A stretch of DNA of 64,000 nt from Armatimonadota bacterium (GCA_018268375.1 JAFDWS010000002.1:806001-870000), one strand, 5' to 3'. Positions 42,621 to 51,795 are shown, counted from the first letter of the stretch. The notes: a model not told the origin generated them from the sequence alone. Made by a program: numbers and translations.

Positions 42621-43181
42621 GTGGCATTTGAGATCGTTTTGATCATGGCGACTGCTGTCGGCCTGGGAATCCACCTTTGGTTGGTGGCCGAAGGCTACGC
42701 GGTCAGGAGAATTCAGGGTTCGCCCTCTCATCGCAGGAGATTGCTCGTCGCTCTTGCCGCGGCAGCCGCCGTGCTCACCATCCTCCTGCCTGCTGGAGCC
42801 ATCCATTGGGCGCGATTGGAGGCACCCTCCTTGTTTTGGGAGCGGCGCACAACAGGAGCGCTCCTTTTCATGGTGATGATGGCGATCAATCTGTTCCAGG
42901 CACGTCGGGAAGCGTGGTCTTCGCGGGATGGCGAGATGAGTCCCTACTGGTCCTTCAAGCAATTCGGCCAACTCGCGGCCGTACCTGTTTTCGCTTCCCT
43001 TTTCTTCTTCCATCCGGTTCCGGCGGACAAGCTGACCGTTGCAGTCGTCGATGGGCTGTCGCAGGTCGTTCGGCTCCCCTTCGTTGGTTATGCGGTCGGG
43101 CTCCTCCTCGCGGCGCACTTGGCCCTCCGGGCTGTTTACGCAGTGGTCGGGCTCGTCCTTCTCAGAAAGATCGGCGCCTGA
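42621..43181 (+). CDS. Multi-span membrane protein, hypothetical
   Basis: 186 residues from GTG 42621 with site AGGGAAAGAGAA. About five membrane helices: IVLIMATAVGLGIHLWLVA, LLVALAAAAAVLTILLPA, TTGALLFMVMMAINLF, QLAAVPVFASLFFF, and VGYAVGLLLAAHLALRAVYAVV. No conserved catalytic motif. Lies 47 bases after the GNAT gene and may be co-transcribed. Function unknown. Confidence 0.65.
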   Translation: MAFEIVLIMATAVGLGIHLWLVAEGYAVRRIQGSPSHRRRLLVALAAAAAVLTILLPAGAIHWARLEAPSLFWERRTTGALLFMVMMAINLFQARREAWSSRDGEMSPYWSFKQFGQLAAVPVFASLFFFHPVPADKLTVAVVDGLSQVVRLPFVGYAVGLLLAAHLALRAVYAVVGLVLLRKIGA

Positions 43182-43230
43182 GGCACAGCCTCGGAACCTG
43201 CGCACAGGCTCGCCAGGTAAAAGTCAACCT

Positions 43231-45570
43231 ATGCGTTGCTGTTTGCTCGGGACAATGGCGTTCCTGTCGACTATCGCCTTTGGCCAGCCTTGGTCTCCGC
43301 CGATCGAGTCCGACCTCAAGTTCGACGACCTCTTCCCCCGCATGCCCTTCTTCGGCAAGCAGGCCAACGGGTTCGAATGGTCGCACGACAGCCGGTACCT
43401 CGGTTATATCTGGAACCCCTACGAGGCCAAAAGCAGCGACCTTTGGGTCTTCGATTCCAAGACCGGGAAGAGCAAGCCCGTCACGAACATCAGTTTGATG
43501 GCCGAGTTCGACCCCGAGGCCAAGAAGGCGATTGATCGGTACAGGAAAGAGGACCGCGAGCGGGACGAGCGCTTGAAACTGAGCGACAAGGACTACCGCG
43601 AGGCAATGATCAAGCTAAAGAAGGAGCAGGAAGACAGGAAGGCTCCATTGCCCAGTTACCCAGGTGTTCAGGAGTATGCATGGTCGCACAAAGGAGACGA
43701 CCTCCTCTTCGTCTATCGAGGCGACCTTTACCGCTGGAAGATTGGAGACGAGAAACCGACCCGGCTGACGAAGACGCGCGACTCGGAATCCAGCGTATCT
43801 TGGATGCCGAACGACGACGGCTTCTATTTCCGACGGGGGCCAGGCCTTTACCGCATGAAGTTCGACTCGCCCTATGTCGAGCAGCTTGATCCGAAGCTGC
43901 CCAACGACCTACCGTTGTGGAGCTATTCGCTGAGTCCGGACGGCACGAAAATGATGCTGATGACGGGCAAGTCGGGAACCTACAAACTCCAGGAGTGGGG
44001 CACGTATAAGGGTCGTTTCGTGCAAATCCGGCGGGATGCGCAGTACATGGGAACGTCCGACGAGAAGATTCAGGAAGAGCGCTATCTCTATCTTTACGAC
44101 CTCACAGCCGGGGACGGAGACGACAACAAGCCTTGGGAAGTATGGAGGTGGAAGAGCGAGGGCGACGAGATCCTCGACGTCAGCGTCAACGAGAAGCCCT
44201 GGTCCCCCGACAGCAAGAAGTTCGTCTTCGCGCCCCATAACGACCTGACCCGCGATATCGAGATTCAAGTAGCGGATTTATCCACTAAAAAGATAGATTC
44301 TTTGTACAAATCAAGCTATCCGGGCGAGAGCACGAGCGCTGACCAGTGCCTGCCTTTCTACACGGCGGACGGAACAAAGGTCGTCTGCGAGCTCGAGACC
44401 ACCGGCTGGCGACTCCCTTGGATGATCGACACCGTGACCAAATCGGCGCGAGCCATCGTGCAAGGAGAGTTCGAGGCTCATCCGATCAAGCTGACGCCTG
44501 ACGGCAAGGACCTCATCGTGTGGTCGAGCGCTCTTGACGTCGCCCGCAACCAGGTGTACCGCGTATCGCTTGAAGACGGAAAGTTGAACCGCCTGACCGA
44601 CAAGCTAGGCGATTACGGCCGCCCTGCCGTGAGCGACGACGCTCGCAAGTTCGCCCTTAGGTTCAGAAGCTGGTCCTCGCCCACGGAGGCTTTCGTCGTG
44701 GAGGGGGGCCGCGAGAATCGGCTCACCGAGTCACACCGACCCGGGGCCTTTGATGCCGTCAACAAGCTCAAGCCCCAATTGTTCACTTACAAGAACAGAA
44801 GTGGCCAGACAATCCACGGCTATGTCTTCCTCCCGCCTGGGTTCAAGAAGGAGGACAAGCGCCCTTGCATGGTCTACACCTACGGCGGCCCGCTCGGAAA
44901 CGGCGTGACGGTATCCGACGGATCTTTTGCGTCCACCGACTACCTTCTCGGGCTCTACCTGTCCTACGCAATGGGCTATGTCTCGATCGCGATCGACCCA
45001 CGCGGCACGAGCAACTACGGGGCGGCGTTCGTACGGGCGTCCTTCGGTCATGTAGGCGAGGTCCAATGCGAGGATCTCGTCGACTGTGCCAAGTTTGCGC
45101 AAGGGGAGTGGGGGGTCGACCCTTCGAAGATGGCGCTGAACGGTTGGTCGTTCGGCGGCTGGCAAACTCAGTACGTCATGTATCACGAGCCCGATGTCTA
45201 CACGCTAGGCATTGCCGGCGCTGGCCCGACCGAGTGGCAAAACTATAACCAGGGTTACACCCAGGAAACGATCGCCATCCAGCCCGAAGGCAAGGTCGAG
45301 GAACTTGACAAGTTCAGCTTGACGAAGGTGGCGATGAACCTGAAACACCCACTCCTGCTGCTGCACGGCATGGATGACGAGAACGTGCTCTTTCTGCACA
45401 CCGTGAAGGTGTACCAAGTGCTCTGCCAATATGGGCTGGCGCCCTTGGTCGAACTCGTCCTTGATCCGACCGGCAGTCATGGATTGGGCGGCGATCTCAA
45501 CCGAAGGGACACGCTCGCCCTTTACGTCGAGTTCCTTCTGAAGCACTGGGGCAACCCGACCAAAAAGTGA
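43231..45570 (+). CDS. Secreted prolyl oligopeptidase family serine peptidase (S9, DPP IV-like)
   Basis: 779 residues from ATG 43231. Signal peptide MRCCLLGTMAFLSTIAFG. Residues 30-510 form a beta-propeller with WSHDSRYLGYIWNPYEAKSSDLW and SYSLSPDGTKMMLMTG. Residues 520-779 are an alpha/beta hydrolase: GWSFGGWQTQYV with the nucleophile Ser, LLLHGMDDENVLF with the Asp, and DPTGSHGLGG with the His. Cleaves short peptides in the periplasm. A longer frame upstream overlaps the membrane gene and is not coding. Confidence 0.92.
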   Translation: MRCCLLGTMAFLSTIAFGQPWSPPIESDLKFDDLFPRMPFFGKQANGFEWSHDSRYLGYIWNPYEAKSSDLWVFDSKTGKSKPVTNISLMAEFDPEAKKAIDRYRKEDRERDERLKLSDKDYREAMIKLKKEQEDRKAPLPSYPGVQEYAWSHKGDDLLFVYRGDLYRWKIGDEKPTRLTKTRDSESSVSWMPNDDGFYFRRGPGLYRMKFDSPYVEQLDPKLPNDLPLWSYSLSPDGTKMMLMTGKSGTYKLQEWGTYKGRFVQIRRDAQYMGTSDEKIQEERYLYLYDLTAGDGDDNKPWEVWRWKSEGDEILDVSVNEKPWSPDSKKFVFAPHNDLTRDIEIQVADLSTKKIDSLYKSSYPGESTSADQCLPFYTADGTKVVCELETTGWRLPWMIDTVTKSARAIVQGEFEAHPIKLTPDGKDLIVWSSALDVARNQVYRVSLEDGKLNRLTDKLGDYGRPAVSDDARKFALRFRSWSSPTEAFVVEGGRENRLTESHRPGAFDAVNKLKPQLFTYKNRSGQTIHGYVFLPPGFKKEDKRPCMVYTYGGPLGNGVTVSDGSFASTDYLLGLYLSYAMGYVSIAIDPRGTSNYGAAFVRASFGHVGEVQCEDLVDCAKFAQGEWGVDPSKMALNGWSFGGWQTQYVMYHEPDVYTLGIAGAGPTEWQNYNQGYTQETIAIQPEGKVEELDKFSLTKVAMNLKHPLLLLHGMDDENVLFLHTVKVYQVLCQYGLAPLVELVLDPTGSHGLGGDLNRRDTLALYVEFLLKHWGNPTKK

Positions 45571-45572
45571 TC

Positions 45573-45608
45573 AAAAAACGGGGCCGACCGTGAAAAGTCG
45601 GCCCCGTT
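45573..45608. terminator. Bidirectional Rho-independent terminator
   Basis: Perfect 12-bp stem (AACGGGGCCGAC at 45577-45588, GTCGGCCCCGTT at 45597-45608) with loop CGTGAAAA. On the minus strand it is followed by a run of six T (complement of AAAAAA at 45573-45578). Serves the convergent S9 peptidase and DUF1326 genes. Confidence 0.9.
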
Positions 45609-45615
45609 GTGCGGC

Positions 45616-46299
45616 TTAGTTCTCGACGTTGCCTTCCGACTCGATGTGGATGAAGAAGCCGTTTCGCTTCTCCAAGCTGTAGTCGTGTCCGAAGCCCTTG
45701 TAGTGGTGGGTGCCGTAAGCAAGGTAGAACCCGCTGTTCTTCTGGGCGCCCCAGTACTTGACGTTGTCCAGGCGGGCCTGTTTCCCGTCCGGACCAGGGA
45801 TACCCTCAAGGACGACCTCGCCCTTGTCGCCGAGCTTGGCGTGGCCGTTCATGCCGCTCTTCTCCCACGTGATCGGCGCCTCGTCCATGTTCACTTCCTT
45901 CCACGTGACGGGATAGACCTTCTGGATGAGGTACATGATCGCGTCCTTCTCGGCTTGGCTTGTTCCTGTGTCGAAGGTGACGACGGCTGACTTCATGCCC
46001 TTGGTGAAGTCCCCTCCGAGGTCGCCGGACAGCCAGAACTTCTTGCCATCGAGCTTGACGTCGCCGACGTGGCCCTGTGCGATCTTGACGGCGTTGTTGA
46101 ACTCGCACATCATCCCGCCCTCAGGGCCGGTGTTGAAGTAGCAAGAGCAGAAGGCGCTGCAAGAGCAGGCCTCGATGTAGTCAGCTTTTATGCTCCAAGT
46201 CTTCGGCTGGCCAGGTTCAGTGGCCAAAGCCGTGAGCATAGGCATCGTCGCTATGACGGCGACGAGCACCTTGATGCAGGCGTTCATCCGTTTGTTCAT
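45616..46299 (-). CDS. DUF1326-like secreted protein
   Basis: 227 residues. Signal-like N-terminus (ACIKVLVAVIATMPMLTALA). The DUF1326 hallmark ADYIEACSCSAFCSCYFNTGP is a cysteine cluster (CSCxxFCSC), followed by AQGHVGDVKLDGKKFWLSGDLGG and FDTGTSQAEKDAIMYLIQKVYP. The cysteines suggest metal or iron-sulfur binding, unproven. Its own transcription unit. Confidence 0.82.
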   Translation of the reverse strand: MNKRMNACIKVLVAVIATMPMLTALATEPGQPKTWSIKADYIEACSCSAFCSCYFNTGPEGGMMCEFNNAVKIAQGHVGDVKLDGKKFWLSGDLGGDFTKGMKSAVVTFDTGTSQAEKDAIMYLIQKVYPVTWKEVNMDEAPITWEKSGMNGHAKLGDKGEVVLEGIPGPDGKQARLDNVKYWGAQKNSGFYLAYGTHHYKGFGHDYSLEKRNGFFIHIESEGNVEN

Positions 46300-46455
46300 G
46301 GTGCACCAACCGGTGTCTCCACCGTAGCAATACTGTAACTCACTCGCGAGTTCCGTGCGCCTGACTTTGGTTAGGATTCTCTCAGTAGCGTCTTTTCGTC
46401 ATGATTGCTCTCCTGAGGAACTTGGGGGCGAGCGGCCAAGTAGAATGGCGTCATC

Positions 46456-46929
46456 ATGGACACCCAGCGCCTCGATGTCTTCAAGGAGAACTACCTCGTC
46501 TTCGGCCTTCCGACTGAACGGATCGACGAGCTCGCCGCCTTGGCGAGTTTCGAGACAAAACTGGCGCAGGAGGTCATCTGCGTCAAAGGAGGCAAGGGCT
46601 CCGACTTGTTCGTCATCCTCGATGGCCGGGTGAACATAACAAGCTTGAACGGCGAAAAGTTGGCGGAGGTCGGCCCGGGGGCAGTGATCGGAGAGGTCGC
46701 GCTCGTTGACGACCAGCCCCGTAGCGCCAACGCAGTGTGCATTACGGCCGTTCACTATGCGAGGCTCCCCGCGAAGGAACTCCGAGCCTACATGGTGAAG
46801 CACAAGGACGTTGGGTTCCATATGCTCGCTAACCTAGCCCGGGTTCTCAGTACCCGGCTGAGGTCGACCGACGCTGTCGTGGACGAGCTGGCAGGCAAGG
46901 CGCGCGATCCCTGGGAGTGCGCGACCTAG
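46456..46929 (+). CDS. Cyclic nucleotide-binding domain protein
   Basis: 157 residues: one CRP-like beta-roll and C-helix without a DNA-binding domain. VICVKGGKGSDLFVILDGRVNI is followed by the phosphate-binding cassette GPGAVIGEVALVDDQPRSANAV, with the canonical Glu and Arg. Likely binds cAMP or cGMP and passes the signal by protein contact. A candidate receptor for the class III cyclase at 35490, although not adjacent. TAGAAT nine bases before the ATG may be a -10 element. Confidence 0.85.
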   Translation: MDTQRLDVFKENYLVFGLPTERIDELAALASFETKLAQEVICVKGGKGSDLFVILDGRVNITSLNGEKLAEVGPGAVIGEVALVDDQPRSANAVCITAVHYARLPAKELRAYMVKHKDVGFHMLANLARVLSTRLRSTDAVVDELAGKARDPWECAT

Positions 46930-47069
46930 TAAGAAGGCCTGAATCTGGCAATTCCAGTAGGACACCAAGGGCGTTCGCCACGTACGCCGGGAACTCCTTC
47001 TTTAGAAGTCCGATGGATGCATGGCCCTTGCGGCCAGCGGCCACTCGAACAAGGGCTTGAGGCAGAACG

Positions 47070-47297
47070 ATGCAGGTCTACGGTTGGTCCTCCATGGTGT
47101 CCGCCGCACTGGCGGGCATCCACGGGGCGGAGTCGGACGCTTTGCGGGCAGCCGCAAGGGTCGCCTCCGGGGACACCGACGACCTTGCCGGGGACTTGGT
47201 GGGGCTCCAGTCAGCTGAGCGCCGCCATGCCGCAAACATACGAGTCCTTGAATCTGCCATGGAAACCGAACAGAACGTCCTGGACATACTGGCCTGA
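47070..47297 (+). CDS. Mini flagellar rod/hook-like protein
   Basis: 75 residues with GAGG seven bases before ATG. The N-terminal part AALAGIHGAESDALRAAARVAS resembles the start of flagellar basal-body rod proteins (AlSGLqAaqxxLdvaANNvAN). The C-terminal part DLAGDLVGLQSAERRHAANIRVLESAMETEQNVLDIL resembles the rod/hook C-terminus (DLxxEMvxLIxAqRAYEANxKVIxTaDEMLxxLLdI). The central domain is missing. Short stand-alone proteins like this occur in many genomes; function unknown. Confidence 0.6.
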   Translation: MQVYGWSSMVSAALAGIHGAESDALRAAARVASGDTDDLAGDLVGLQSAERRHAANIRVLESAMETEQNVLDILA

Positions 47298-47325
47298 GGT
47301 TGGCCAGTTAGGTAACCTGACCTTT

Positions 47326-47760
47326 ATGCCGCCGGAGCAAATTGGAGCGCGAGTCGCTACTATTTATGAGCTTCAGTCTGCTTGGCTGGAACCACGGCTC
47401 CGGAAGATTGGCGTGAGTTGGACGACCTTCCAACTTCTGACGACCGTCGCCAGCGCAGGGAAACGCGCGAGTCAGGTCGAAGTGGCCCGCCGCATTGGCG
47501 TCACCGCCGCCACTTTGAGCGAAACCGTCTACAACCACGTCAAGAGCGGCCTCCTTCAACAAGTCCCTTCCGAGCGCGACCGACGGGTCAAGATCCTGCA
47601 ATTGACCGAAGAGTCAAAGGCAATGATGCGCCAGATCAAGCGCCAAATCGGCGAGGTCGAAGTGCTGATGACGCACGGGCTCTCCGAGCGTCAATCGTCA
47701 GAGTTAGCCTCACTTTTGGACAAAGTGCTTGCAAATCTCGAACAGGAAATGGTTGACTAG
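47326..47760 (+). CDS. MarR family transcriptional regulator
   Basis: 144 residues from ATG 47326. The winged helix is VSWTTFQLLTTVASAG, then ASQVEVARRIGVTAATLSETVYNHVKSGLLQQV and the wing PSERDRRVKILQLTEESKAMM. N- and C-terminal helices form the dimer. It follows the rod-like gene by 28 bases. The regulated genes and effector are unknown; no palindrome was found in its own leader. Confidence 0.88.
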   Translation: MPPEQIGARVATIYELQSAWLEPRLRKIGVSWTTFQLLTTVASAGKRASQVEVARRIGVTAATLSETVYNHVKSGLLQQVPSERDRRVKILQLTEESKAMMRQIKRQIGEVEVLMTHGLSERQSSELASLLDKVLANLEQEMVD

Positions 47761-47871
47761 CCGGTAGTTTCCACAGGCGGCGAAAAACTGTGTGTGGAAA
47801 AATCGCGGAATTCGCGCCTCACGACGGGTGTACTGCGTCAGTATAGGCGTTAGAGTCTCACGGTGGTGTCG

Positions 47872-48243
47872 ATGATTCGAATCGTCGGAGTTCAAAAAAG
47901 CCCGAACATTGGCCAAGAGTTCGTGCTCTTGCAGAACCAGGGATCTATGAGAGTGAGCTTGCGCGGCCACGCTGTGGTCGCCGACACGGTGCTCACCGAT
48001 CCGAACGCGTCTCCTGCGATCCACCTTTTCAGTGACGACGAATTCATCTTTCCCGGCCAATACGTCCTTCTCAGAACTTGCCCCGGCGGGGCGCACTGGA
48101 CCATGACAAGCGAGGGGCACCGGGTCTTCCACACGTCGATGGGCAGGCTTGGGCCGGTCTGGGACAAGGTGTCCGGGCCGATCCACGTGCTTGCTCCCCA
48201 ACACACTTATTGCGAGCGAACGGCAGAAGTGCTCGCAGTCTAG
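47872..48243 (+). CDS. Lamin-tail-domain-like (LTD) protein, hypothetical
   Basis: 123 residues from ATG 47872 (GTG 47863 or 47866 are alternatives). MIRIVGVQKSPNIGQEFVLLQNQG with LRGHAVVADTVL and IFPGQYVLLRTCPGGAHWT follow the LTD pattern (NExVxLxNxG, LsGwxL, f.PGxxvxl). No signal peptide. The gene runs towards and overlaps the stop of the peptidyl-tRNA hydrolase gene by four bases. Function unknown. Confidence 0.6.
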   Translation: MIRIVGVQKSPNIGQEFVLLQNQGSMRVSLRGHAVVADTVLTDPNASPAIHLFSDDEFIFPGQYVLLRTCPGGAHWTMTSEGHRVFHTSMGRLGPVWDKVSGPIHVLAPQHTYCERTAEVLAV

Positions 48244-48839
48244 TTCGTATTGCCCCAGTTCATAGCCTGATCGATGCCGTCGCTCAACCACATTTCGCAC
48301 GTTTTCACGGCGCGTTCAAGGGCTTCCGAGACCGTCGCCCTCTCGTCAGGCTTGAATTTTCCCAGCACGTGGTCGCTGCTGCTCTCGCCGCTTCGCCCAA
48401 CGCCGATCTTTACGCGCGGATAGTCTTCGGATTGTAGAGCCTGGATGATCGACTTGTGCCCGTTGTGGCCGCCCGAACTGCCCTTTGACTTAGCTCTGAC
48501 CCTCCCGAGGGCCATGTCGAGGTCGTCAGACACCACCATAATGCGGTCCGGCTTGAGGCCATAGCTCTTGGCCAATGTGGCGACCGCCCTTCCGCTCAAG
48601 TTCATGTAAGTCAGCGGCTTGCAAAGGACGACGCCGTGTCCGTCGATCGTGCCGACTCCATATTGAGCCTGGTGCTTGTGTTCTTTGAGCCGGATCCCGT
48701 GGCGCTCGGCGAGGGCCTCGACCACGTCAAAGCCTACGTTGTGACGAGTGCCCCTGTACTGGGGGCCTGGATTACCAAGGCCCACGATCATCGCCGTCGG
48801 CGGCAGTTCAGGCTCGCTTCGTCGCTTGAACAATTTCAT
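48240..48839 (-). CDS. pth: Peptidyl-tRNA hydrolase
   Basis: 199 residues from ATG 48839. Frees tRNA from peptidyl-tRNA dropped by ribosomes. Motifs: MIVGLGNPGPQYRGTRHNVGFD with the catalytic His, LCKPLTYMNLSGRAV with the conserved Asn, VVSDDLDMALGRVRAKSKGSSGGHNG with the Asp and the second Asn, and YPRVKIGVGR. The start lies 32 bases inside the upstream undecaprenyl-diphosphatase gene, so the two form one operon. Confidence 0.95.
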   Translation of the reverse strand: MKLFKRRSEPELPPTAMIVGLGNPGPQYRGTRHNVGFDVVEALAERHGIRLKEHKHQAQYGVGTIDGHGVVLCKPLTYMNLSGRAVATLAKSYGLKPDRIMVVSDDLDMALGRVRAKSKGSSGGHNGHKSIIQALQSEDYPRVKIGVGRSGESSSDHVLGKFKPDERATVSEALERAVKTCEMWLSDGIDQAMNWGNTN

Positions 48840-49686
48840 GCGGAGCGATCCTCGCCTGAGTGTCCTTCTTGCCGAGCGAGCCGCTGAGCGCCAGAGCCGC
48901 AACCACCAACCCCAGCACCACGCGATAGACGACGAAAGGCATGAGCGACTTCTTCTGGAGGTACTTCATCAAGAAACTGATGGCCGCCAACCCGGAAGCG
49001 AAAGCCACCACCGTGGCCACCACGGTCGGCATGGCTCCTTCTTCCATCAAGCTATGGCGGTCTTTGAACAGTTTGTAGAGACCAGAAAGCACGATGGCCG
49101 GCACGCTGAGCAAGAAGGAGAGTCGGGCCGCCGACTCGCGGTCAAACCCCGAGAACAAGCCTCCTGTGATCGTGGAGCCACTGCGGCTCGAACCGGGTAC
49201 GAGGGCCAAACACTGCCACAAACCCATAACGATGCCGTCCTTGACTGTAACGGTCTCCATCGTCCGGTTCCTCTTCTCCATCCGGTCGGCGACCCAGAGA
49301 AGCAGACTGAGGCCAATGAGAGTCCCTGCGACGACCAAGGGTGTCCGGAAATCCTTGTCGATCTTCGACTCGAGCAAGAGCCCAGCGACAGCGACGGGGA
49401 TCGTGCCCCAAAAGACGGCCCAGCCAGCCCTTGCTTCTGGAGTTTCCTTGAGCGACTTGTCGGAGAACGACCGCACCCACCCTCCGATGATGCGGACCAA
49501 GTCAGTCCAGAAGTAAATGAGAACCGCAGCAATCGTCCCGAGCTGGATCACAGCCGTGAAGCCAGCGCCTGGGTCGTGGAACCCCGGGATGAACGACGCG
49601 AGATAAAGGTGGCCACTGCTACTGATGGGCAGAAACTCGGTCAAACCCTGAATCAGCCCCAGCACCAATGCTTGGATCAGCCCCAC
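48808..49686 (-). CDS. uppP: Undecaprenyl-diphosphatase (BacA/UppP)
   Basis: 292 residues from GTG 49686. Inner-membrane phosphatase that recycles undecaprenyl diphosphate to the monophosphate carrier and gives bacitracin tolerance. Motifs: LVLGLIQGLTEFLPISSSGHLYL at the N-terminus with the catalytic Glu and Ser-rich loop, and LVPGSSRSGSTITGGLFSGFDRESAARLSFLLSVPAI. About eight membrane helices. Overlaps the epimerase gene upstream by ten bases and the peptidyl-tRNA hydrolase gene downstream. Confidence 0.95.
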   Translation of the reverse strand: MGLIQALVLGLIQGLTEFLPISSSGHLYLASFIPGFHDPGAGFTAVIQLGTIAAVLIYFWTDLVRIIGGWVRSFSDKSLKETPEARAGWAVFWGTIPVAVAGLLLESKIDKDFRTPLVVAGTLIGLSLLLWVADRMEKRNRTMETVTVKDGIVMGLWQCLALVPGSSRSGSTITGGLFSGFDRESAARLSFLLSVPAIVLSGLYKLFKDRHSLMEEGAMPTVVATVVAFASGLAAISFLMKYLQKKSLMPFVVYRVVLGLVVAALALSGSLGKKDTQARIAPHEIVQATKRA

Positions 49687-50816
49687 ATAGCCTCCTCGGG
49701 CGATTCGACGCCGAAGTGCTGCAAGGTCGCGTAGCGGATTCTTTGTGCCGCTCGGCCGTCGCCATAAGGGCTGACGGCTTTCGCCATCTTCGTGTAGTGC
49801 TCAGTCGACCTGAGCAGCCTGTTCGCTTCTTCCATGATCGCGTACCGATCCGTCCCCACTAGTTTGGCCGTGCCCGCTTCGACTCCCTCGGGCCTTTCCG
49901 TCGTGTCTCTCAACACGAGCACCGGCTTGCCGAGAGAAGGTGCCTCCTCCTGAACGCCGCCAGAGTCGGTCAAGATCAGATCGCAACGCTCCATGAGCTT
50001 GACGAAGTCCTCATAGTCGGGAGGCTCGATCAGCTCGACGCGCTCTGCGCCTCCCAGTACGGAGTGCAAGACCTCGCGGACGATGGGGTTCTTGTGCATC
50101 GGCACGACGAGCAGTACATCAGGGTTCTCTCCCACAATCGAACGAGCGGCCAAGGCGATCGCTTTCTGGGGCTCGCCCCAGTTTTCACGGCGGTGGGTCG
50201 TGAGAAGGACGACGCGGCCCTTGTGCTCGGGGAACCACGTCTGTTCCTTGCCCTTGCTCACGATCTGGACGGCGTCGATGCCTGTGTTGCCCGTGACGAA
50301 AACCGACTCAGGCGCGGCACCTTCTCGAAGGAGGTTCTCCGCAGCCCAAGGCGTGGGCGGGAAGTGCAAGGCCGCTACGAGCCCCACAGCCCTTCGGTTG
50401 AACTCCTCGGGGAATGGGTTCCAAACCGTGGGCGTCCTGAGTCCCGCCTCAATGTGGGCGAAAGGAAGCGACCTGTAGAAGGAAGTGAGGCCGGCCGCGA
50501 AGGTGGTCGTGGTGTCGCCTTGGGCGAACACTACATCGGGAGCCGCGTCGGCGAGCACGGAATCGAGGCCCGCAAGCATCCCCGCAGTGAGTTCGGCCAG
50601 GGTTTGTCCGTGCTTCATGAGGGCAAGGTCCGCGTCCACCTTCAACCCGAACGCGGCAAGCGCCTGGTCGAGCATTTCCCGGTGTTGCCCGGTCGAAATA
50701 AGAATGGTCTCACACAGGTCGGCATGTGCCAGGAACTCGATGACGACCGGTGCCGTCTTGATCGCGTCCGGTCTTGTGCCGACGACGAAGAGTGCCTTGA
50801 TCTTTCCCTTAGCCAT
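49677..50816 (-). CDS. wecB: UDP-N-acetylglucosamine 2-epimerase (non-hydrolysing)
   Basis: 379 residues from ATG 50816. Converts UDP-GlcNAc to UDP-ManNAc for surface polysaccharide. Motifs: VVGTRPDAIKTAPVV, TGQHREMLDQAL, VFAQGDTTTTFAAGL, HIEAGLRTPTVWNPFPEEFNRR and LTDSGGVQEEAPSLGKPVLVLRDTTERPE. The start overlaps the upstream glycosyl-phosphate transferase gene by eight bases and the end overlaps uppP. Cytosolic partner of the two membrane enzymes. Confidence 0.95.
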   Translation of the reverse strand: MAKGKIKALFVVGTRPDAIKTAPVVIEFLAHADLCETILISTGQHREMLDQALAAFGLKVDADLALMKHGQTLAELTAGMLAGLDSVLADAAPDVVFAQGDTTTTFAAGLTSFYRSLPFAHIEAGLRTPTVWNPFPEEFNRRAVGLVAALHFPPTPWAAENLLREGAAPESVFVTGNTGIDAVQIVSKGKEQTWFPEHKGRVVLLTTHRRENWGEPQKAIALAARSIVGENPDVLLVVPMHKNPIVREVLHSVLGGAERVELIEPPDYEDFVKLMERCDLILTDSGGVQEEAPSLGKPVLVLRDTTERPEGVEAGTAKLVGTDRYAIMEEANRLLRSTEHYTKMAKAVSPYGDGRAAQRIRYATLQHFGVESPEEAMWG

Positions 50817-51795
50817 ACATCCGCACCCCGATGATGAGCGCGGCGCAGAGGGCAAGGGCCACGAGGTACAGCACCCAAACGGCCTGCCTTTGCGAGAGGC
50901 CCTTCGCGAGCAAGGAGTGGTGGATATGGCGCTTGTCCGCCTGGGTGATCGGCTGGCCGCTGGCTACACGCCTCACCACGACGACGGCCGCGTCCACCAG
51001 AGGAACTCCAAAGACAAGGATCGGGATAAAGACAGCGAGTGCGGCAGCGGTCTTCAGTGCGCCAACGATGGACAAAGCCGCAAGCCAGAAGCCCAGGAAC
51101 TGCGCGCCGCCGGTGCCCATGAAGATCCGTGCTGGATTGTAGTTGTAGCGCAAGAAGCCGATCGAGGCGCCTGCCGCGGCCGCCGCCAAGAGCGCAACCC
51201 GAGGCTGGCCCTCGTAGGTCGCGATGATCGATAGGGTGCCGGCAGCGATGCTCGAGATTCCCGCGGTCAGACCATCGATTCCATCAATCGTATCCATCGT
51301 CTTTGTGACCACGAAGATGTACAGCGATGTGAGCACGACACCCCAGATCCCGAAGGACACCCAATGGGCGTGGGAGCTCATGATCGGCAGCATCATGCCC
51401 TGGATCTTCACCCGCCCGAACTGGTCATAGGGAAACTGGACAAGGACGCCGATCAAGAGCAAGACGAGGGCTTGGAGCTTTGCCGAAAGTGGACGTACAT
51501 CGTCCAGTGCGCCTAGCACGACCAGGACGGCACCGAGCCCGAACATCCCCCAAATGTAGGGCGAATAGGGCCAGCCCGCGACCGGGAGCATGACCAGCAA
51601 CGTAAGCAAGACGCCGCCGAAAATGGCGATCCCGCCCCAACGCGGAATGGGCGTCGTATGAACTCTCCGATCGTCCCGGGTGGGATCGTCAATCGCCCCC
51701 TTCTTTGTAGCGAAGATCCGGACCAAAGGAGTCAAGCCCAGCGTAAGCAGCAGGGCGACGACCATGGTCAGCAAGGTGTACCGGAACCCTTCCAT
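50809..51795 (-). CDS. Polyprenyl-phosphate sugar-1-phosphate transferase (WecA/MraY family)
   Basis: 328 residues from ATG 51795 (a TTG at 51843 would add 16). About ten membrane helices. Motifs: DDPTRDDRRVHTTPIPRWGGIAIF, GALDDVRPLSAKLQ with the metal Asp pair, DTIDGIDGLTAGIS, and GASIGFLRYNYNPARIFMGTGGAQFLGF. Links a sugar phosphate (commonly GlcNAc-1-P) to undecaprenyl phosphate, the first step of envelope polysaccharide assembly. Neighbours WecB and UppP act on the same carrier and sugar, supporting a WecA-like rather than MraY role. Confidence 0.9.
   Translation of the reverse strand: MEGFRYTLLTMVVALLLTLGLTPLVRIFATKKGAIDDPTRDDRRVHTTPIPRWGGIAIFGGVLLTLLVMLPVAGWPYSPYIWGMFGLGAVLVVLGALDDVRPLSAKLQALVLLLIGVLVQFPYDQFGRVKIQGMMLPIMSSHAHWVSFGIWGVVLTSLYIFVVTKTMDTIDGIDGLTAGISSIAAGTLSIIATYEGQPRVALLAAAAAGASIGFLRYNYNPARIFMGTGGAQFLGFWLAALSIVGALKTAAALAVFIPILVFGVPLVDAAVVVVRRVASGQPITQADKRHIHHSLLAKGLSQRQAVWVLYLVALALCAALIIGVRMYG

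Noticed and set aside
46847..47044. 65-residue minus-strand ORF between the nucleotide-binding and rod-like genes
   Set aside because: Overlaps the 3' end of a clear gene and has no ribosome site or recognised motif.
47767..47801. Two DnaA-box-like sequences (GTTTCCACA and, inverted, TTTTCCACA)
   Set aside because: Only two imperfect boxes, no AT-rich unwinding region and no dnaA or dnaN nearby; not enough for an origin.
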